The notes under the pieces were generated by a model. The model ran no database searches and was not told where the DNA came from. It saw only the letters and a list, made by a program, of their open reading frames with translations. Source: Chara braunii (lineage: Eukaryota; Streptophyta; Charophyceae; Charales; Characeae). From it: a stretch of 64,000 nucleotides of DNA. Each line of letters opens with the position of its first letter. Position 1 is the stretch's first letter. Shown piece after piece: positions 23,521 through 35,317 of the stretch. Made by a program: the position numbers and the translations under genes. The stretch spans positions 3,567,919 through 3,631,918 of the forward strand of contig BFEA01000006.1 in the NCBI GenBank assembly GCA_003427395.1. Direction: 5' to 3'.

Positions 23521-24296
23521 ACCTGAAAATTTCTGATATTAGTATTTCGTTTTCACGCAACAAATATCTGAAAATTTCTGATAAATCACATTTCGTTTTA
23601 TCAGAAAATTCCTAATAGTAGCATTTCGTTTCTCTGATATTCGCATACATAGCCGAAAATTTCTGATGTTAAGTTTTTGTTTTCTAGGCATATTAGGATA
23701 ATGATAGAGGTGGTCATATTCTCGGAAACCGGATTTATTCTCTTCTGAAAATCGAATCTCCATTATATCTCGCAAATTTTTTTTTGAAAACCGAAATCTT
23801 GCGACGCCTACCAGCATTTCGTTTAGGTATATTAGGAGGGTGCCATATTCTCAGAAACTAGACTTGGTTCTTTTCTGAAAATTGCATCTCTACTCTATTT
23901 CGCAAAAAAAAAAATTTCAAGATCGCATGTTTTTGAAAGCCGAAACTTTGCGAAACCTGGCCTAGATCTTGCTCATAGTACTTTTCTGACATAACTCACT
24001 CATAGCAGATCGACAGATATACAAAAAAAAAAAAAAAAAAGGCGGGTGATCCTCTTCTTTTATTCTTTTTATTTATTTTAGTCTGTTGATTAGGACTGGG
24101 AGGAAAGTATAGTTGGGTTGGTTACCTACCTGCGTTTTCCCTCCCACCCACCCCTCTGCATGCATTCCCGGTTTGGTACAGTGCCACGTCAGCAGCAGTG
24201 CCACGTCAGCAGTACCATGTCAACAGTGCCACAGTGCCACGTCAGCAGTACCACGTCACCAGTGCCACAGTGCCACGTCAGCAGTGACCCGCCACC
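23521..24296 (+). promoter_or_regulatory. Element C leader, second part, with CCACGTCAGC cluster
   Basis: Continues the AT-rich leader. CTGAAAATTTCTGATA..CATTTCGTTTT units repeat at 23521-23690; a second unit of about 130-150 bp (starting GGCATATTAGG / GGTATATTAGG) repeats at 23695-23960. At 24178-24290, just before the gag start, six or so copies of GTGCCACGTCAGCAG lie head to tail. CCACGTCA is the complement of TGACGTGG, a bZIP-type site. Function is inference. Confidence 0.65.
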
Positions 24297-25907
24297 ATGA
24301 CGGGCTCAGCTCTGGGCATGCCAGGCCAACTGGCCAATGAGTCCATTATCGAGTACCGACAGCGTTTTGAAGCTCAGCTCGCACTGATCGAGGCTGAGGA
24401 ACAGCGTCAGGTGGCAGCCGAGGCTGCCCACCTACAGGCTGAAGTGGCGGCAACAGCTGAGAAGCAGCGGCTTCAGGCCGAAGCAAACGCAGATACCCAG
24501 ACACGCCGCAAGGAGGCCCAGGATCTCCTACAGCGGCATGAAGCCACAAGCATCGAAAAGCTCAAGTTCTGGCACTTTGAACCATCTGAGCAGCACGACG
24601 ACGCGACACCGGAAGAGCAGCACAAGGACTTCCTGGCCAAGCTCGTGACCCGGTTGGTTTACACTTGTAACCACCTGCAGTCTGAGCTGGCGAATCTCCG
24701 ACGGGCGGTGCAGCACCACAAGGGTTTACACGAGGATGCCACACGGGCACTTGATTCCCGTGTACAGGACTTGGAGCAATCTGCACCAAAACCAGATGCT
24801 GGCGAGTCCAGCAGCGCACCCTCTACCCGCCAATTGGAGGAACGAGTTGACCACGTAGTCGCAATGCTCGGCGACATCAGTACCTTCGCTGCACCAGCCA
24901 CCATCAGCAAGCAGCTGGACACCTTGAAGACCGAGGTTCAGCAACTGCACCAGCTGCCTAACAAGGATGGCAACATCGCGCAGCACTACAAGATGCCGAC
25001 ATTCCAAATCGAGAAGTTCGATGATTACACGCATCAAGACCCGGTCATCTGGTGGGAGGGCTTTACGACGCAACTTCGGATTCTGTTCGTCCCCAAGCAC
25101 TCGTACATCGGCGCGTTGTTCCTCAACTCAAAGGGCGGATGCCAGATCTGGCTGAGCCACCTGACAACCGTCCACGGCGTCGACGTCGCAGATATGTAAG
25201 ATAAGATCTCTTGGGAAGAGTTAACACGACTATGGAAGAAGCGCTTCATCGTGAACGACGCGCCAACACTCGCCATCAACCGCCTCTTCGCTCTGATGCA
25301 AGGCAACACATCGACACGCGACTGGCTCACGGAATGGCAAAAGATCGCGGCGACGTCGGATCTCGAATTGCCATTTTTGCATCTACGCCGGGAGTTCTAC
25401 AACCGGTCATGTGTCGCCTTGAGCCTTGCACTTGGTGATCCCGAGCAATACGCAACCTTCGCTGAAATCATCGACAAGGCAAGGGAGATCATCAAGACCA
25501 ATAGGGCGGCTGCACACGAGAAGTCAACATGGCAGCCAACCTATGTCGAGAAAGGTAAATTTGGTCCGCATCCGCAGCATGTCGCTGCAGTCCACACGGA
25601 CAACATTGTGGAAGACCCGGCAGCCACCCAAGCATCACGTGAGGGAGATCAGGTGGCTGCTGTCCAGCCGCGAAGCAACAAGTCCCAAGGAAACGGGAAG
25701 GCGAAAACCACATCGCAGGCCGGAAACGGACAGCCAGCACCATGGGTTAAGTTTCACTTGACCGAGGTGGAATACAAGTGGCGCGGCCGCTACGGCTGTT
25801 GCCATTGGTGCAACAGCACCAAGCATAAGACCTCCCAATGCCCGCATCAAGGCAAGAAGGATATTCGCCTCGCATCAACTAGGGAAACTGAGTTGCGCGG
25901 GAGGTGA
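24297..25907 (+). pseudogene. gag: Element C gag
   Basis: Start at 24297 in a GCCACCATGA context. Residues 20-100 are Ala/Glu/Gln-rich with heptad character (coiled coil), followed by a hydrophilic linker and a capsid-like part (MPTFQIEKFDDYTHQDPVIWWEGF; WEELTRLWKKRF; LALGDPEQYATFAEIIDKAREI). The CCHC knuckle is at 25800-25841 (C-X2-C-X4-H-X4-C). The only break is a TAA at 25197-25199; the frame continues unchanged to 25907. Codons are GC-rich. One substitution would restore a ~536-residue protein, so this is lightly damaged. Confidence 0.88.
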
Positions 25908-25944
25908 GGCGACTTCACCTCTCACTCCGCCAGATTCGGCCGCC

Positions 25945-26820
25945 TTGCTAGCGGCCTCCTACACATCTGAGGAGGATGCGAATGTCGCAAGTCCTCGGTT
26001 CACTTACGAGGATTATGTTGTCCACTTGGTCCCACCGTTGGACCAACCACTCCACGTGCAACAATCCACCGCATGCACGGTTTCACTACCATCGGCAACC
26101 GAGTCGGCAGCTTCGCCGCCATCTATAACCGGGGATTCGACGACATGGTCAAGACTTGAAGAGCTCGACCCGTTGACGTTTGCGTACTTCCAATGGATAC
26201 CCCTTCCCCGGTCCGGTCGATTGCCGAAACCGCATTGCAACGTGCTCATGGCACAATTGCGGGATTACTTGCACACTGCAGTACCAACTCCGTTGATGGA
26301 TGTCGGAGTAGAGGTTGTCGACCTTCACGATTACATTGCGAAGATCGACCGCGAGTTCAAGACACAATAGTACGACGACATCGACGCGCCATTGTTGTAC
26401 ATACGCATTCAGATCGGAGAGGCGACCTGCAGCGCTTTGATCGATTGCAGAGCATCTCGCAACTACATGAGCCAGGACTTTATGGTACGCGTCAGCCTTG
26501 GCCCACGCGTCCGGAGGAAGTCCCAGCCTACGCAAGTCACGTTGGCAGACGGTCACACGCACAAGTCAATCGACCGGTGCATTGATGACGTCCCCGTGTA
26601 CTTTGCCCTGCATGCAAGCGAGGCGGTGTCCTTCGATATTTTGGACACCAAATTCGACATGATCTTGGGCATGCCATGGCTGCGAAGCGAGGATCACCCG
26701 GTGAACTTCTACCGTCGCACCGTTCATGTTCGTGATCGGAACGGAGTACTAGTCCCATGCACGGTGCCTCCTCCTCACCCTTCGATCAGCTGCCACGTGG
26801 TGTCCGCCGCAAGCATGTGA
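25945..26820 (+). pseudogene. pol (PR): Element C protease region
   Basis: One frame with a TAG at 26368-26370. The active-site block is LIDCRASRNYMS (about 26437-26472), matching LIDSGATRNYIS in G: Asp is kept but S-G became C-R, which should disable an aspartic protease. The second signature FDMILGMPWL is near 26656. The frame stops at 26818-26820 and RT-linked sequence resumes at 26851. The gag-pro join at 25908-25944 lies in another frame than gag. Confidence 0.82.
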
Positions 26821-26850
26821 GCTTCCATCATCAGAGACGACATCGCGGAG

Positions 26851-28577
26851 ATGGGGGGGTGTTTTCTCCACGCCCTCCCGCCCCATGACGCTTCATCGAC
26901 GGACTCATCTTCGGACCCACGCATCACCGAGCTTCTCGACGCCTACGGCGACGTGTTCGAAGGCCCTCACAGAGTAGTACCGGATCGTCCCATCCGCCAC
27001 GAGATCATCGAGGACGGGGCTGTACCTCCACGTGCATCTACCGAATGAGCGAGGAAGAGCTAAGTGTGCTACGGGCACAACTCGACGACCTTCTTGAGAA
27101 AGGTTGGATTCGGCCTAGCTCCTCGCCATACGGTGCTCCCGTTCTCTTCGTCAGGAAGAAGAACAAGGATTTGCGGTTGTGCATCGATTATCGCAAGCTC
27201 AACGCACAAACGGTCAAGAACGCCAGCCCTCTTCCACGCATCGACGACCTCCTCGAATGGTTGGGCGGCGCCAAGTTCTTCTCCAAGCTAGACCTCAAAT
27301 GGGGATATCACAAACTCGAGATCCGCCAGGAGGACCGCTACAAGACCGCGTTTAAGACGCGATATGGGCATTTCGAATGGCTGGTTCTGCCATTTGGCCT
27401 TACGAATGCCCCGGCCACATTCCAAGCGGCTATGACAACGGAGTTCCGACACATGCTGGATAGATTCGTACTCATCTACCTCGACGACATCTTGGTGTAC
27501 AGTCGGAGTTTGGACGAGCATGTGGAGCACCTGCGCACCGTTTTGGAGCGGCTACGACAAGCCAAGTACAAAGCCAACCGCGACAAATGCGAATTCGCGC
27601 ACCAAGAGCTGGAGTACTTGGGACATTATGTAACGCCGCAAGGCATCCGTTTGCTTGCGGACAAGATCGAGGCCATCCACGTATGGCCCGAGCCCACCAA
27701 CACCACGGACGTTTGTTCATTCATGGGATTGGGGGGCTACTATCAACGCTTCATCACCGGGTACTCAAGGATTGCCGCACCTATGACGAGATTACAATCG
27801 CCAAAGGTGCCATTCGTATTCGATGACGATGCATGCCGGTCATTCCAAACACTCAAGACGGCCATGCTCATGGCACCCGTCCTTAGCATCTACGACCCCA
27901 CCCTGCCAACGAGAGTGACAACCGACGCTTTCGGCTATGGCATTGGGGCAGTCTTGGAACAACACGACGGCGACGACTGGCACCCTATGGAGTATTTCAG
28001 CCACAAAGTGCCTCCCATCAATTCACTTGATGATGCAAGGAAGAAGGAGCTGCTCGCGTTCGTGATGGCTCTCAAGCGATGGTGGCACTTCCTCCTTGGG
28101 CGTCGAAGGTTCACATGGGTCACGAACAACAACCCATTGACCTACTACAAGACGCAGGATACGGTGAGCAGCACGATCGGACGATGGATGTACTTGATCG
28201 ACCAATTTGACTTCACACCGAAACATCTCCCGGCCCTCTCCAATCGTGCAGCAGATGCACTCTCGCGAAGACCTGATCTTTGCGCTATGACACATCATGC
28301 TTTCGCATTTGACGAGGAACTCCAACGACACTTCATCCGGGGCTATGAGTCCGATCCGGACTTCGCCACGTTGTATGCGCAACTATCTTCGGATCATCCG
28401 CCGGCCAGCCACTATCGCATTGCCGACGGGTACTTGCTCCTCCACTCGAGAGGCAAGGACTTATTGTGTGTCCCACGAGACCGTCGTCTTCGGACTCGCC
28501 TTCTCGGGAAGTACCATGACTCGCGACTCGCCAACCATTTCGAAGTCAACCGCACTATTGCACGACTTCGACAATGA
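26851..28577 (+). pseudogene. pol (RT-RH): Element C reverse transcriptase and RNase H
   Basis: Linker (VPDRPIRHEIIEDGA) to 27048, then a one-base shift into the 27045 frame, which is open for 510 codons. [71 protein letters not shown] and YLDD at 27476-27487. RNase H: TTDAFGYGIGAVL and KKELLAFVMAL keep D and E, but the usual T/S-D-H motif is TNNNPLTYY, so the third acidic residue is Asn. NRAADALSRR is intact. RT looks functional; RNase H probably not. Frame ends at 28575-28577 inside the integrase zinc module. Confidence 0.9.
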
Positions 28578-29870
28578 TTCCGATGGCCCTACCTCATTAC
28601 CGATGTCACTCGGTATTGCGACTCTTGCGAAGTTTGCCGGCGAAGCAAGCCCCGCAATCGCAACCCCTACGGCGAGTTGCGCCTGATGCCTATCCCACGG
28701 GAACCCAGCCTCTCCATTACCATGGATGTCACCGGACCATTTCCCCGCGATCGCCTCGGGCACGACGACATCCTCACGGTCTTGGACCGTTTGAGTAAGT
28801 ACGCGCGTTTTTCCCCTTGCAAGTACTACTCCACGGCTCCCGAGTTGGCACGCCTCTTGCACACCAGCTGGATTTGCGGCCACGGTGTACCGAAAGACAT
28901 AGTCAGCGACCGCGACACTCGCTTCATGTCGGCATTTTGGACTGCTCTCATGCAGGAGTCCGGCACGAAGATGAAACCAAGTTCGGCTCGGCATCCACAG
29001 ACGGACGAGCAAACGGAGCGGGCACATCAAACCGCTCAAATGATGCTTCGTACGCTCATCCGCCCGGACCAGAAAGATTGGGTAGACCGCCTCCCCGACA
29101 TCGAGTTCGCCTACAACACTTCGGTGCACCCGGCGATCGGCGTGACTCCATTCGAGTTCCACCACGGTGGATGGAAAGGTCGTATCTTCGCCGACCTTCT
29201 CCTCCCACGACCAGCCGACATCGATGCCGCTTGCTCTCCCGCTTGCGTCCGGAAGTACAGGGAAGTGCTGGCTCAAGCCTGCGCAAACATGCAAAAGGCT
29301 CAAATCCGCATGCAGCAGCAAGCCAACAGGCGCCGCGTGCCATGTCCTATCCGCGCCGATGATCTGGTTTGGGTCTCCGCGGAAGAGTTTGCACTGGAAC
29401 AGGATGTTTCACGCAAACTGCTGCCCAAGTGGTTTGGACCATGGCCCGTAACATCAGCCGCGAGCGATGAGCCAGATGGCCCTTTTTGTGATCAACATCC
29501 CCCCGCATCTAACGGTCCATCCAGTCTTTCACGCCTCGAAGTTGGCGACATACACACCCGGTAAGAGCGACGACTTCCGGACCGACGATCGCAGGACCCT
29601 CCTATGGATGGTCATCAGGAAGTTGAACGCGTCATCACCGATCGCAAGTACGGCAACAAGCCTCGACAGTACAGGGTTACATTCAAATCATGCGATCGAG
29701 ACGACACTCGGTGGATTTCAGGAGCAGATTTGAAAGCATCTGTACCGCTGATCTACGCTCATTACGAGAAGCAAAGGTTAGCTCAGGGAACTTCACGACC
29801 TGCCCCTCCCACCCGGACTGTGGTCCCTCCCTCAGACAGACAGCTTCGCCCTCGCAGGAAGCTCGATCTT
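28578..29870 (+). pseudogene. pol (IN): Element C integrase with chromodomain-like tail
   Basis: After a frameshift near 28570 the zinc module Cys pair (CDSCEVC) is at about 28618. Core: D in TMDVTGPF (about 28724), D in SDRDTRF (about 28906), E in QTERAHQT (about 29010) so D-D-E is present, although the usual NGQTERxN reads DEQTERAH. GPY/F-type sequence (RKLLPKWFGPWPV) ends at about 29452; a further shift leads to INIPPHLTVHPVFHASKLA. The tail from 29604 (VERVITDRKYGNKPRQYRVTFKSCDRDDTRW) is chromodomain-like, followed by a basic PPTR..LRPRRKLDLSRRGG end. Confidence 0.88.
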
Positions 29871-29872
29871 TC

Positions 29873-29885
29873 AAGGAGGGGGGGG
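29873..29885 (+). other. Polypurine tract, element C
   Basis: AAGGAGGGGGGGG immediately before the 3' LTR. Confidence 0.85.
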
Positions 29886-31095
29886 TGTGGCATACTGTGT
29901 AATCACACAGGCCAGCACGGCCCGTTCCTCATTCTCAGCCTAAAAGCCTAGAAATAAGGGCTTACAGGCCCCATGTCGTTTCAGCCTGAAAACTGAAAAC
30001 GAGGGCCTGCAGGCCCTATTTCGTTTTCAGCCTATAACAAGGCCATTCAGGCCCTGAGTCTTTTCAGCCTGAAACGGAGGGCCACTTCCGGGCCCTCATA
30101 AGATCGTCCTTCCCTAGAACTCAGGCAACAAACCAGGGTTTTGGGAACAGGCTATTTTTGGCCTGTTCCCCACGCCAGCCTCAGCAGGAGCTGCAGCGCC
30201 AGCCCCTGGCTTGCCCTGGCATTGGCAAGAGCAGCTCCCTGGACTGCCTCGCCCTGCAGCTGCAGGCAGTCAGGAGGCAGGCCGAGTGGTACATAGGGAG
30301 TTCCCATGCACTTCACGGGTAGGTAGTTGGACAGAAGGCAGGGGGCAGTCTTCAGGATTTCGGCCGCAGCACTCTGGAGGAGCGCTACAGGAGTAGCTTA
30401 GCGCTAGCAGTAGTCTTCAGCGCTGGGCGCTAGTAGCTGCAGGAGTAGTCTTCAGCGCTGGGCGCTAGTAGCTGCAGGAGTAGTATTCAGCGCAGGGCGC
30501 TAAGTAGTAGTAGTGTTGGAGAGAGATGGCTGGCGGAGGCCAGTGGGACTTACCTGTGGCGCCATAGCTCCAGCTCCATCTTCCAGGTACCTGCATCAAG
30601 GCCCCAGCTTCACAGGTTAGTACCGGACAGAGAGAGAGAGAGAGAGTTCTTCTTCTTCCTCTTCTAAGTCCATCTCTTCTTCACCCTCTCACCACCTGAC
30701 TTCTCAGTATCAGCGGACTACGACAGAGAGAGAGAGAGTTGTGACTTGAGACTTGACGACATTGGATCCAGACTCGACATTGGGATTCAGACATTTTGAC
30801 AAGGGACTATTTGGGCCTGTGTCGAAGACTTGGTGTTGACGACATTCCCATCTTCCCCTCTTCTTCGTCTAACCNCCCTNTTCTTCGTNTGTGTATGGTT
30901 GGGGACTGGCGCATTCTTCCTGTGTGAGCGCCAGGCCCCTTCACACCATGGAGTGATGATGATGATGTATGTTCGGGGCTGCATTGCAATATGGATTGTT
31001 CGGATCATTGGTATCTAAGTCTTCCGCTACGTTATCTTGTACTTTGTATGAGAGGTCGGTTCTTGTTCTTGTCTACACCTTTACAGTATGCAACA
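29886..31095 (+). repeat. Element C 3' LTR
   Basis: 1210 bp, TGTGGCATACTG to ATGCAACA, followed by TAGG. Differences from the 5' LTR cluster in the first 60 bp. Single Ns at about 30875-30889. Confidence 0.9.
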
Positions 31096-31986
31096 TAGGT
31101 CTGTGTAGTGGTAGGGTTTCGATCTGTAGGTCTGTGGATTAGGAGTCACAGCTTTGTAGAGGTCAACGTGGTAGGATTCTGAAAGGTCAAGGTCGTAGCT
31201 GCTACAATCCTGAAAGGTCAAGATCATAGTTGCTATAGTACCCGAAAGGCCAAGCCCACAGCCTTCCGGAAGGTCCGCAGGTGGCCTTTCGAAGTGTCTC
31301 ACGTTCAGTCAGAGGCAAGTGGGCAAGTGGTGAGCCTTTAGTCAGAGGCAAGTGGGCAAGTGGTAAGCCAACTGTGTTACGTCGACAGTGCGACTGTATC
31401 GAGTTGGCAGTGCAATCCCATGCAGTCAGCGGCACCGGTCCCAGTCAGTTAGAGTCCAGTCAAGCAAGTACCGTGTGGGACTGTGTGCACCAAGGGCCTG
31501 GGAAAGAGGCAAACCAACGAGTTACAGAAGTATAAATCAAGAGGCAGTGCCCAGCCATTCATCCATTCGTGGTGTAAGCCATGCGGAAGCGCTGCTATAG
31601 CGTCTTGTGCGAGGTGGTCTGTAGGTGGCCCGAAGTCGAAGTGGGCTTGAGGAAGACAGCATAGCCATAGGGGTAGTAGCGAGCGGCCATAGCCGCCATA
31701 GATTAGAGGTAGTTGTTAGTGTGTGTGTGTGTGTGTGGGAGACAGAGTGAGTGTGCGTGGAGTATTCAGGGTGATCCAGAGTTCGGTGTGAACAATGGGG
31801 TTGAACGCAGTAACGAGAGTTGTGACGAACAGGCGCTGTTGCGCCATAGCCTGTTGAAGCGAGTTAGCATCCAAACTGTGTTCTCGGTTGCCATATCTCT
31901 GAGCTTGGTGTGGGCGTTGTGCGCCAGTGTGAATCGCCATTTGTTTGCGTTTATGCGAAGTGGAAGTGAAAGCAAGTCTGATTGCA
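31096..31986 (+). repeat. Element G 5' LTR, right part
   Basis: Continuation of 13043-13191, starting with the second TAGG and ending CTGATTGCA. TATA box at 31531. Repeated GTCAGAGGCAAGTGGGCAAGTGGT at about 31311-31360. A 5+5-bp stem around CATA lies at 31683-31696. A near copy is on the minus strand at 45035-45944. Confidence 0.85.
31531..31538 (+). promoter_or_regulatory. TATA box in element G LTR
   Basis: TATAAATC in the block AGTATAAATCAAGAGGCAG; one base different from A and D. Confidence 0.6.
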
Positions 31987-31987
31987 T

Positions 31988-31999
31988 TGGTATCGGAGC
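31988..31999 (+). other. Primer-binding site, element G
   Basis: TGGTATCGGAGC one base after the LTR end; followed by TGGTACCCACTAC as in A. Confidence 0.8.
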
Positions 32000-32135
32000 T
32001 GGTACCCACTACTTCACGCGCCATCGTCGTTGTCCATAACTGGCGCCATAGCCGAAGTTGTGCCATCGAAGGAGGAAGTTTGCCATAGCTGCCCCATCAA
32101 AGAGAAGTACTGCGTACCTGTAAAGAAGACGATGA

Positions 32136-32169
<34 letters not shown>

Positions 32170-33266
32170 GAGTGATACAGTGCGGTCCAAGGAAGAAGAA
32201 GAAGTCCATAGCCGTGGAACTCGGGCACGGAGGTAGAAGAAAAGTGAAAGAGGAGGGAGAGACGAAGGATGAGAGAGAAGCCATAGTCGAGGAAGGAGAA
32301 GGGAGAGACGAAGAAGGGAAAGGAACTCATAATCGGGGTGAAAACAGAAAGCAGCGAGGAAGAATAAAGGAGGGGGAAAAGAGAAGCAAGGGTTGGCAAG
32401 AGAGAAAGTGTCGGCAGCCATAGCCGAATTGACCGTCGACCAAAGGGTTGGCCAGAGTTGACTTGGGCGTTGACCAAGGTTGATTTGGGCTTTGACAGAG
32501 GGGTTGACCGGCGTTGACCAGGCGTTGACCAATGCTGTTGACCACGAGTTTGACCAAGCTGGAGTTGGTATAATCTCGCCAAGCCCTTAGCCTATTCCCT
32601 CGCCCTATGGATGTGCACTCACCCCATGGTACTTGTTGAGTCTGTCTGTCTCTTCTTTCTGCATTGAGTCTCTTCTGTCCAGGTGATAGGAACTTCGTGT
32701 ATGAAGGATAGGGCCTTGTTGACCAAACCCACGGGCTGAGTAGGGTTAAAGGTTGTGTCTGACGACTCGACTGTCCCGGAGGACACGAACCCTCCCAAGG
32801 ACCGGTACTGACCGGTGGGCTGCTCGGTGTGGCACGGTAGGCCCAAAATCCGGGTTGTGGGCTGCACAACAAGTTGTCTAAGTCTTGAGAGGACTTGCTG
32901 ATCGCGTCGTCATGTTTACGACGTTAAAGAATTCCTAAGGAGTTACGGGGGATCTCCTTAAATGCCTCCTGATCAGCAGTAAGTCCTGTAGTGACAGCTC
33001 AGAAGTAGGTCTAGGCTAGTGACCCTAGTTGGCAGGGTCTGAACCAGAGAGAAAGCCAGGTGGGATTGACCGCAATGGCTGGGCATCTGGGTCTGGATTG
33101 TGAAGGACAGTGGTGGCGAAAGCTTCCGCCGGCCGTGGTAACCTGGCTGGATCGAAGGGTAAGGCTCTGTGGAGCTTAGAGAGTTAGTAGGTAAGTTAAG
33201 TCAGCTAGGGGGTGGAAGTCGAAGTGGTGAGGAGTGGAACTGGCACTCGGTTGTGCATCTTTCACC
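32000..33266 (+). promoter_or_regulatory. Element G leader with TTGAC cluster
   Basis: Similar to A's leader. A (GC)n(GA)n stretch lies at about 32134-32170; GA-rich DNA follows. The TTGACC/TTGACT cluster is at 32428-32555, less extensive than in A. Several GCCATAGC motifs precede it. No open frame of note. Confidence 0.6.
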
Positions 33267-35260
33267 ATGGTTGAGACGCGCGGCGGTAAGATCACCACCC
33301 CGTATACTAAAGAGCAAGAAGAGAAAGCCGCCGCCTTCCTGAGAGAGAAGAAGGAGAAGATGGAGCTGATGGAGCTGATTAAGCAGGCGAAGATGTTGCC
33401 TTAATGGAGGAGCAAAGCCAAGCAGAAGCAAATGGAGGAGGAGCTTCAAAAGTGGAAAAGGAGCAGGAGGAGAAATTGGCAGCAATACAGTCAGAAACAA
33501 AAGAAGAAGAGGAGATACCACTGGAAAGGAGAGGAAGGACAGGAGAGAGAGGGGAATCCAGTGGGGCGCGAGAGGCCGAAGCCAAGATGGAGGCGGAAGC
33601 TAAGATGGAGAGAATGGTGAACGAATGGGTAGCTAACTTGGCCCTGGGGAGGAGGATGAAGCATTGTTGTTTGTCCCTTAGGCACAGTGGGAACAGTTTG
33701 ATGAGGAATTGGAGGGTGAAGAGAATCCCATGAAGCGGCAGGCGATGGAGGAGGAGAAAAAGTTAGAGTGGAAACTCCGCCTTGCCCGAGAGAGGAAGAG
33801 GAGATTGGAGGCGGTCGAGAAAATGGAAGAAGATTTGAGGGCCACTGAAGTAGAACATGGGAGGTTGGCAGCGCAAGTTGATCTCCAAAAGAAGGTGGAG
33901 ATCTTATCACAGAGTGTGGAGGTGATGCTGAAGGCGCAACAAGAACAGTTGCGCTGACATCACGCTGCAATCCATGCGCACCGGTTTTAAGGATTTTGCA
34001 AAGGATATGATGATGCACGTAGGCACCGAATCGCGCACGATTATGGAGGGCACTCAGAAGTTTTGCGTGGGCGCCCTTGAAGGCACCAAGATAGTGGGCC
34101 CAAAAGAGGAAGAGGCCCGGCCACGTAGAGAGCCCGTTAAAGTGAAGTTCCCTGATTCCTACAGCGGGAAGAAGGAGGAGAACTTCGATAATTGGGAGGC
34201 AAACGTGAACTCTTATGTTCACCTCCAGAAGATAGCTCATGAGGAACATGTCCTCATTGCCTTCCACGCCCTTAAAGACAAAGCAGCTAGCTTCGCCAGA
34301 TTGCTTTGCCATGCTTCCAAGTGCGAGAACGATATGGTCGTGTATTCTCTAATCACCCCCCTGAGTGATTTCTTTAAGCTACTACGTGAGAGATTCGCAG
34401 ATGTCACGCGAAGTGTTAGAGCTTCCGACAAACTGCCAACGATCCATTCTCGCCAATGGAGGAGTGCCAGGGCACTCAAGGGTGTCATGGATGAGTTAGT
34501 CGCGGTCCCTGACCATGGGGTCACTGAGACCCAATTGGTCCAACTGTTTTATCGCGCCATGCCCGAACCGTTGCGCGGGCATTTCCTTGAGAAGAGTAGA
34601 AAGTCTGCCATGACCTACGATACTTTGAGTAGGGAGGTGGTAGCATTTGAAGCGCGGTCCATGCCAGTTTCCACTTTCTGGCATAGGGACCTTGATAAGG
34701 GCAAGAAGTGGAAAGGCCGCACCATCTCGAGTCAGGTTAAGGGCAAGGATCACCTGATCCTTACGCTAGATGAAGGCGGCATGGAAAAGGTCCCATATGA
34801 TCAGTTAGAGTGGGGCCTGGAATAAGGAGAAAGTGGTGTTAGTCAAGGGAGGACCTACGCCGCCGTCATGGCTGGAGGGAAGCCGCAAGGAAGAGGAGGA
34901 GGTCGGGGCCAATGGGGCCAGGCTTCCGGTGGTCCAAGGACAGGGCGATTAGGGGGTTGGCGGCAAAGGAAACCGCCAAGCGGGAGGTACGGGTCAAGGT
35001 CCCCCACAAAACCGTTCTCGTTTTAATCGGTCACCTCCCAGGAGGGGTGGATGGCACCTTGGCTGGCCTCAAGGCAAGCCCTGGGAAGATTCGGGTCTCG
35101 AACAGTCAGTGTGGCAGAAAAGAATAGACCAGGATCAGTGCATTTACTGTAGTGACCCTGGGCATATTATTAGATATTGCCCTTAGTATAGAGCGGCCCG
35201 TTATGCTGCACAGGCAGCAAAAGGCAACCGCCAGTAGGGGTCGTAACTGCCCTTACCTCT
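33267..35260 (+). pseudogene. gag: Element G gag
   Basis: Start at 33267 (CACCATGG). A stop occurs after 45 codons (about 33402-33404); the E/K-rich coiled coil continues in two further frames (33404-33733, 33709-33957). The capsid region is an intact 284-codon frame (33974-34825): FDNWEANVNSYVHLQ, LVQLFYRAMPEPLRGHFLEK and MTYDTLSREVVAFEA are the landmarks used to identify capsid in A and D. A G/R/Q-rich stretch and the CCHC knuckle (35139-35180) follow, with a TAG immediately after it. Confidence 0.87.
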
Positions 35261-35317
35261 AGGCCATGTGGAGAAGAGTGCGCGCACCACATAGAAACTC
35301 CCAAACCACATGCGTCT

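Larger units (their letters stand above)
13192..31095 (+). mobile_element. Element C: GC-rich Ty3/gypsy element inside G's LTR
   Basis: Two 1210-bp LTRs (13192-14401, 29886-31095) flank PBS, leader, gag and pol; TAGG is duplicated outside (13188-13191, 31096-31099). The LTRs differ at roughly 20 positions by eye, so C is older than F but fairly recent. Coding DNA is clearly GC-richer than in A, G, D or E, and the motifs differ, marking a separate lineage. F is inserted in its leader. Confidence 0.9.

Noticed and set aside
24297-29870. GC-rich coding block as a host gene
   Set aside because: It has a complete gag-pol order between matching LTRs with PBS, polypurine tract and target duplication.
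33267-33974. Gag frameshifts in G as programmed frameshifting
   Set aside because: Several shifts in different directions at different places in A, G and D indicate decay, not a conserved signal.
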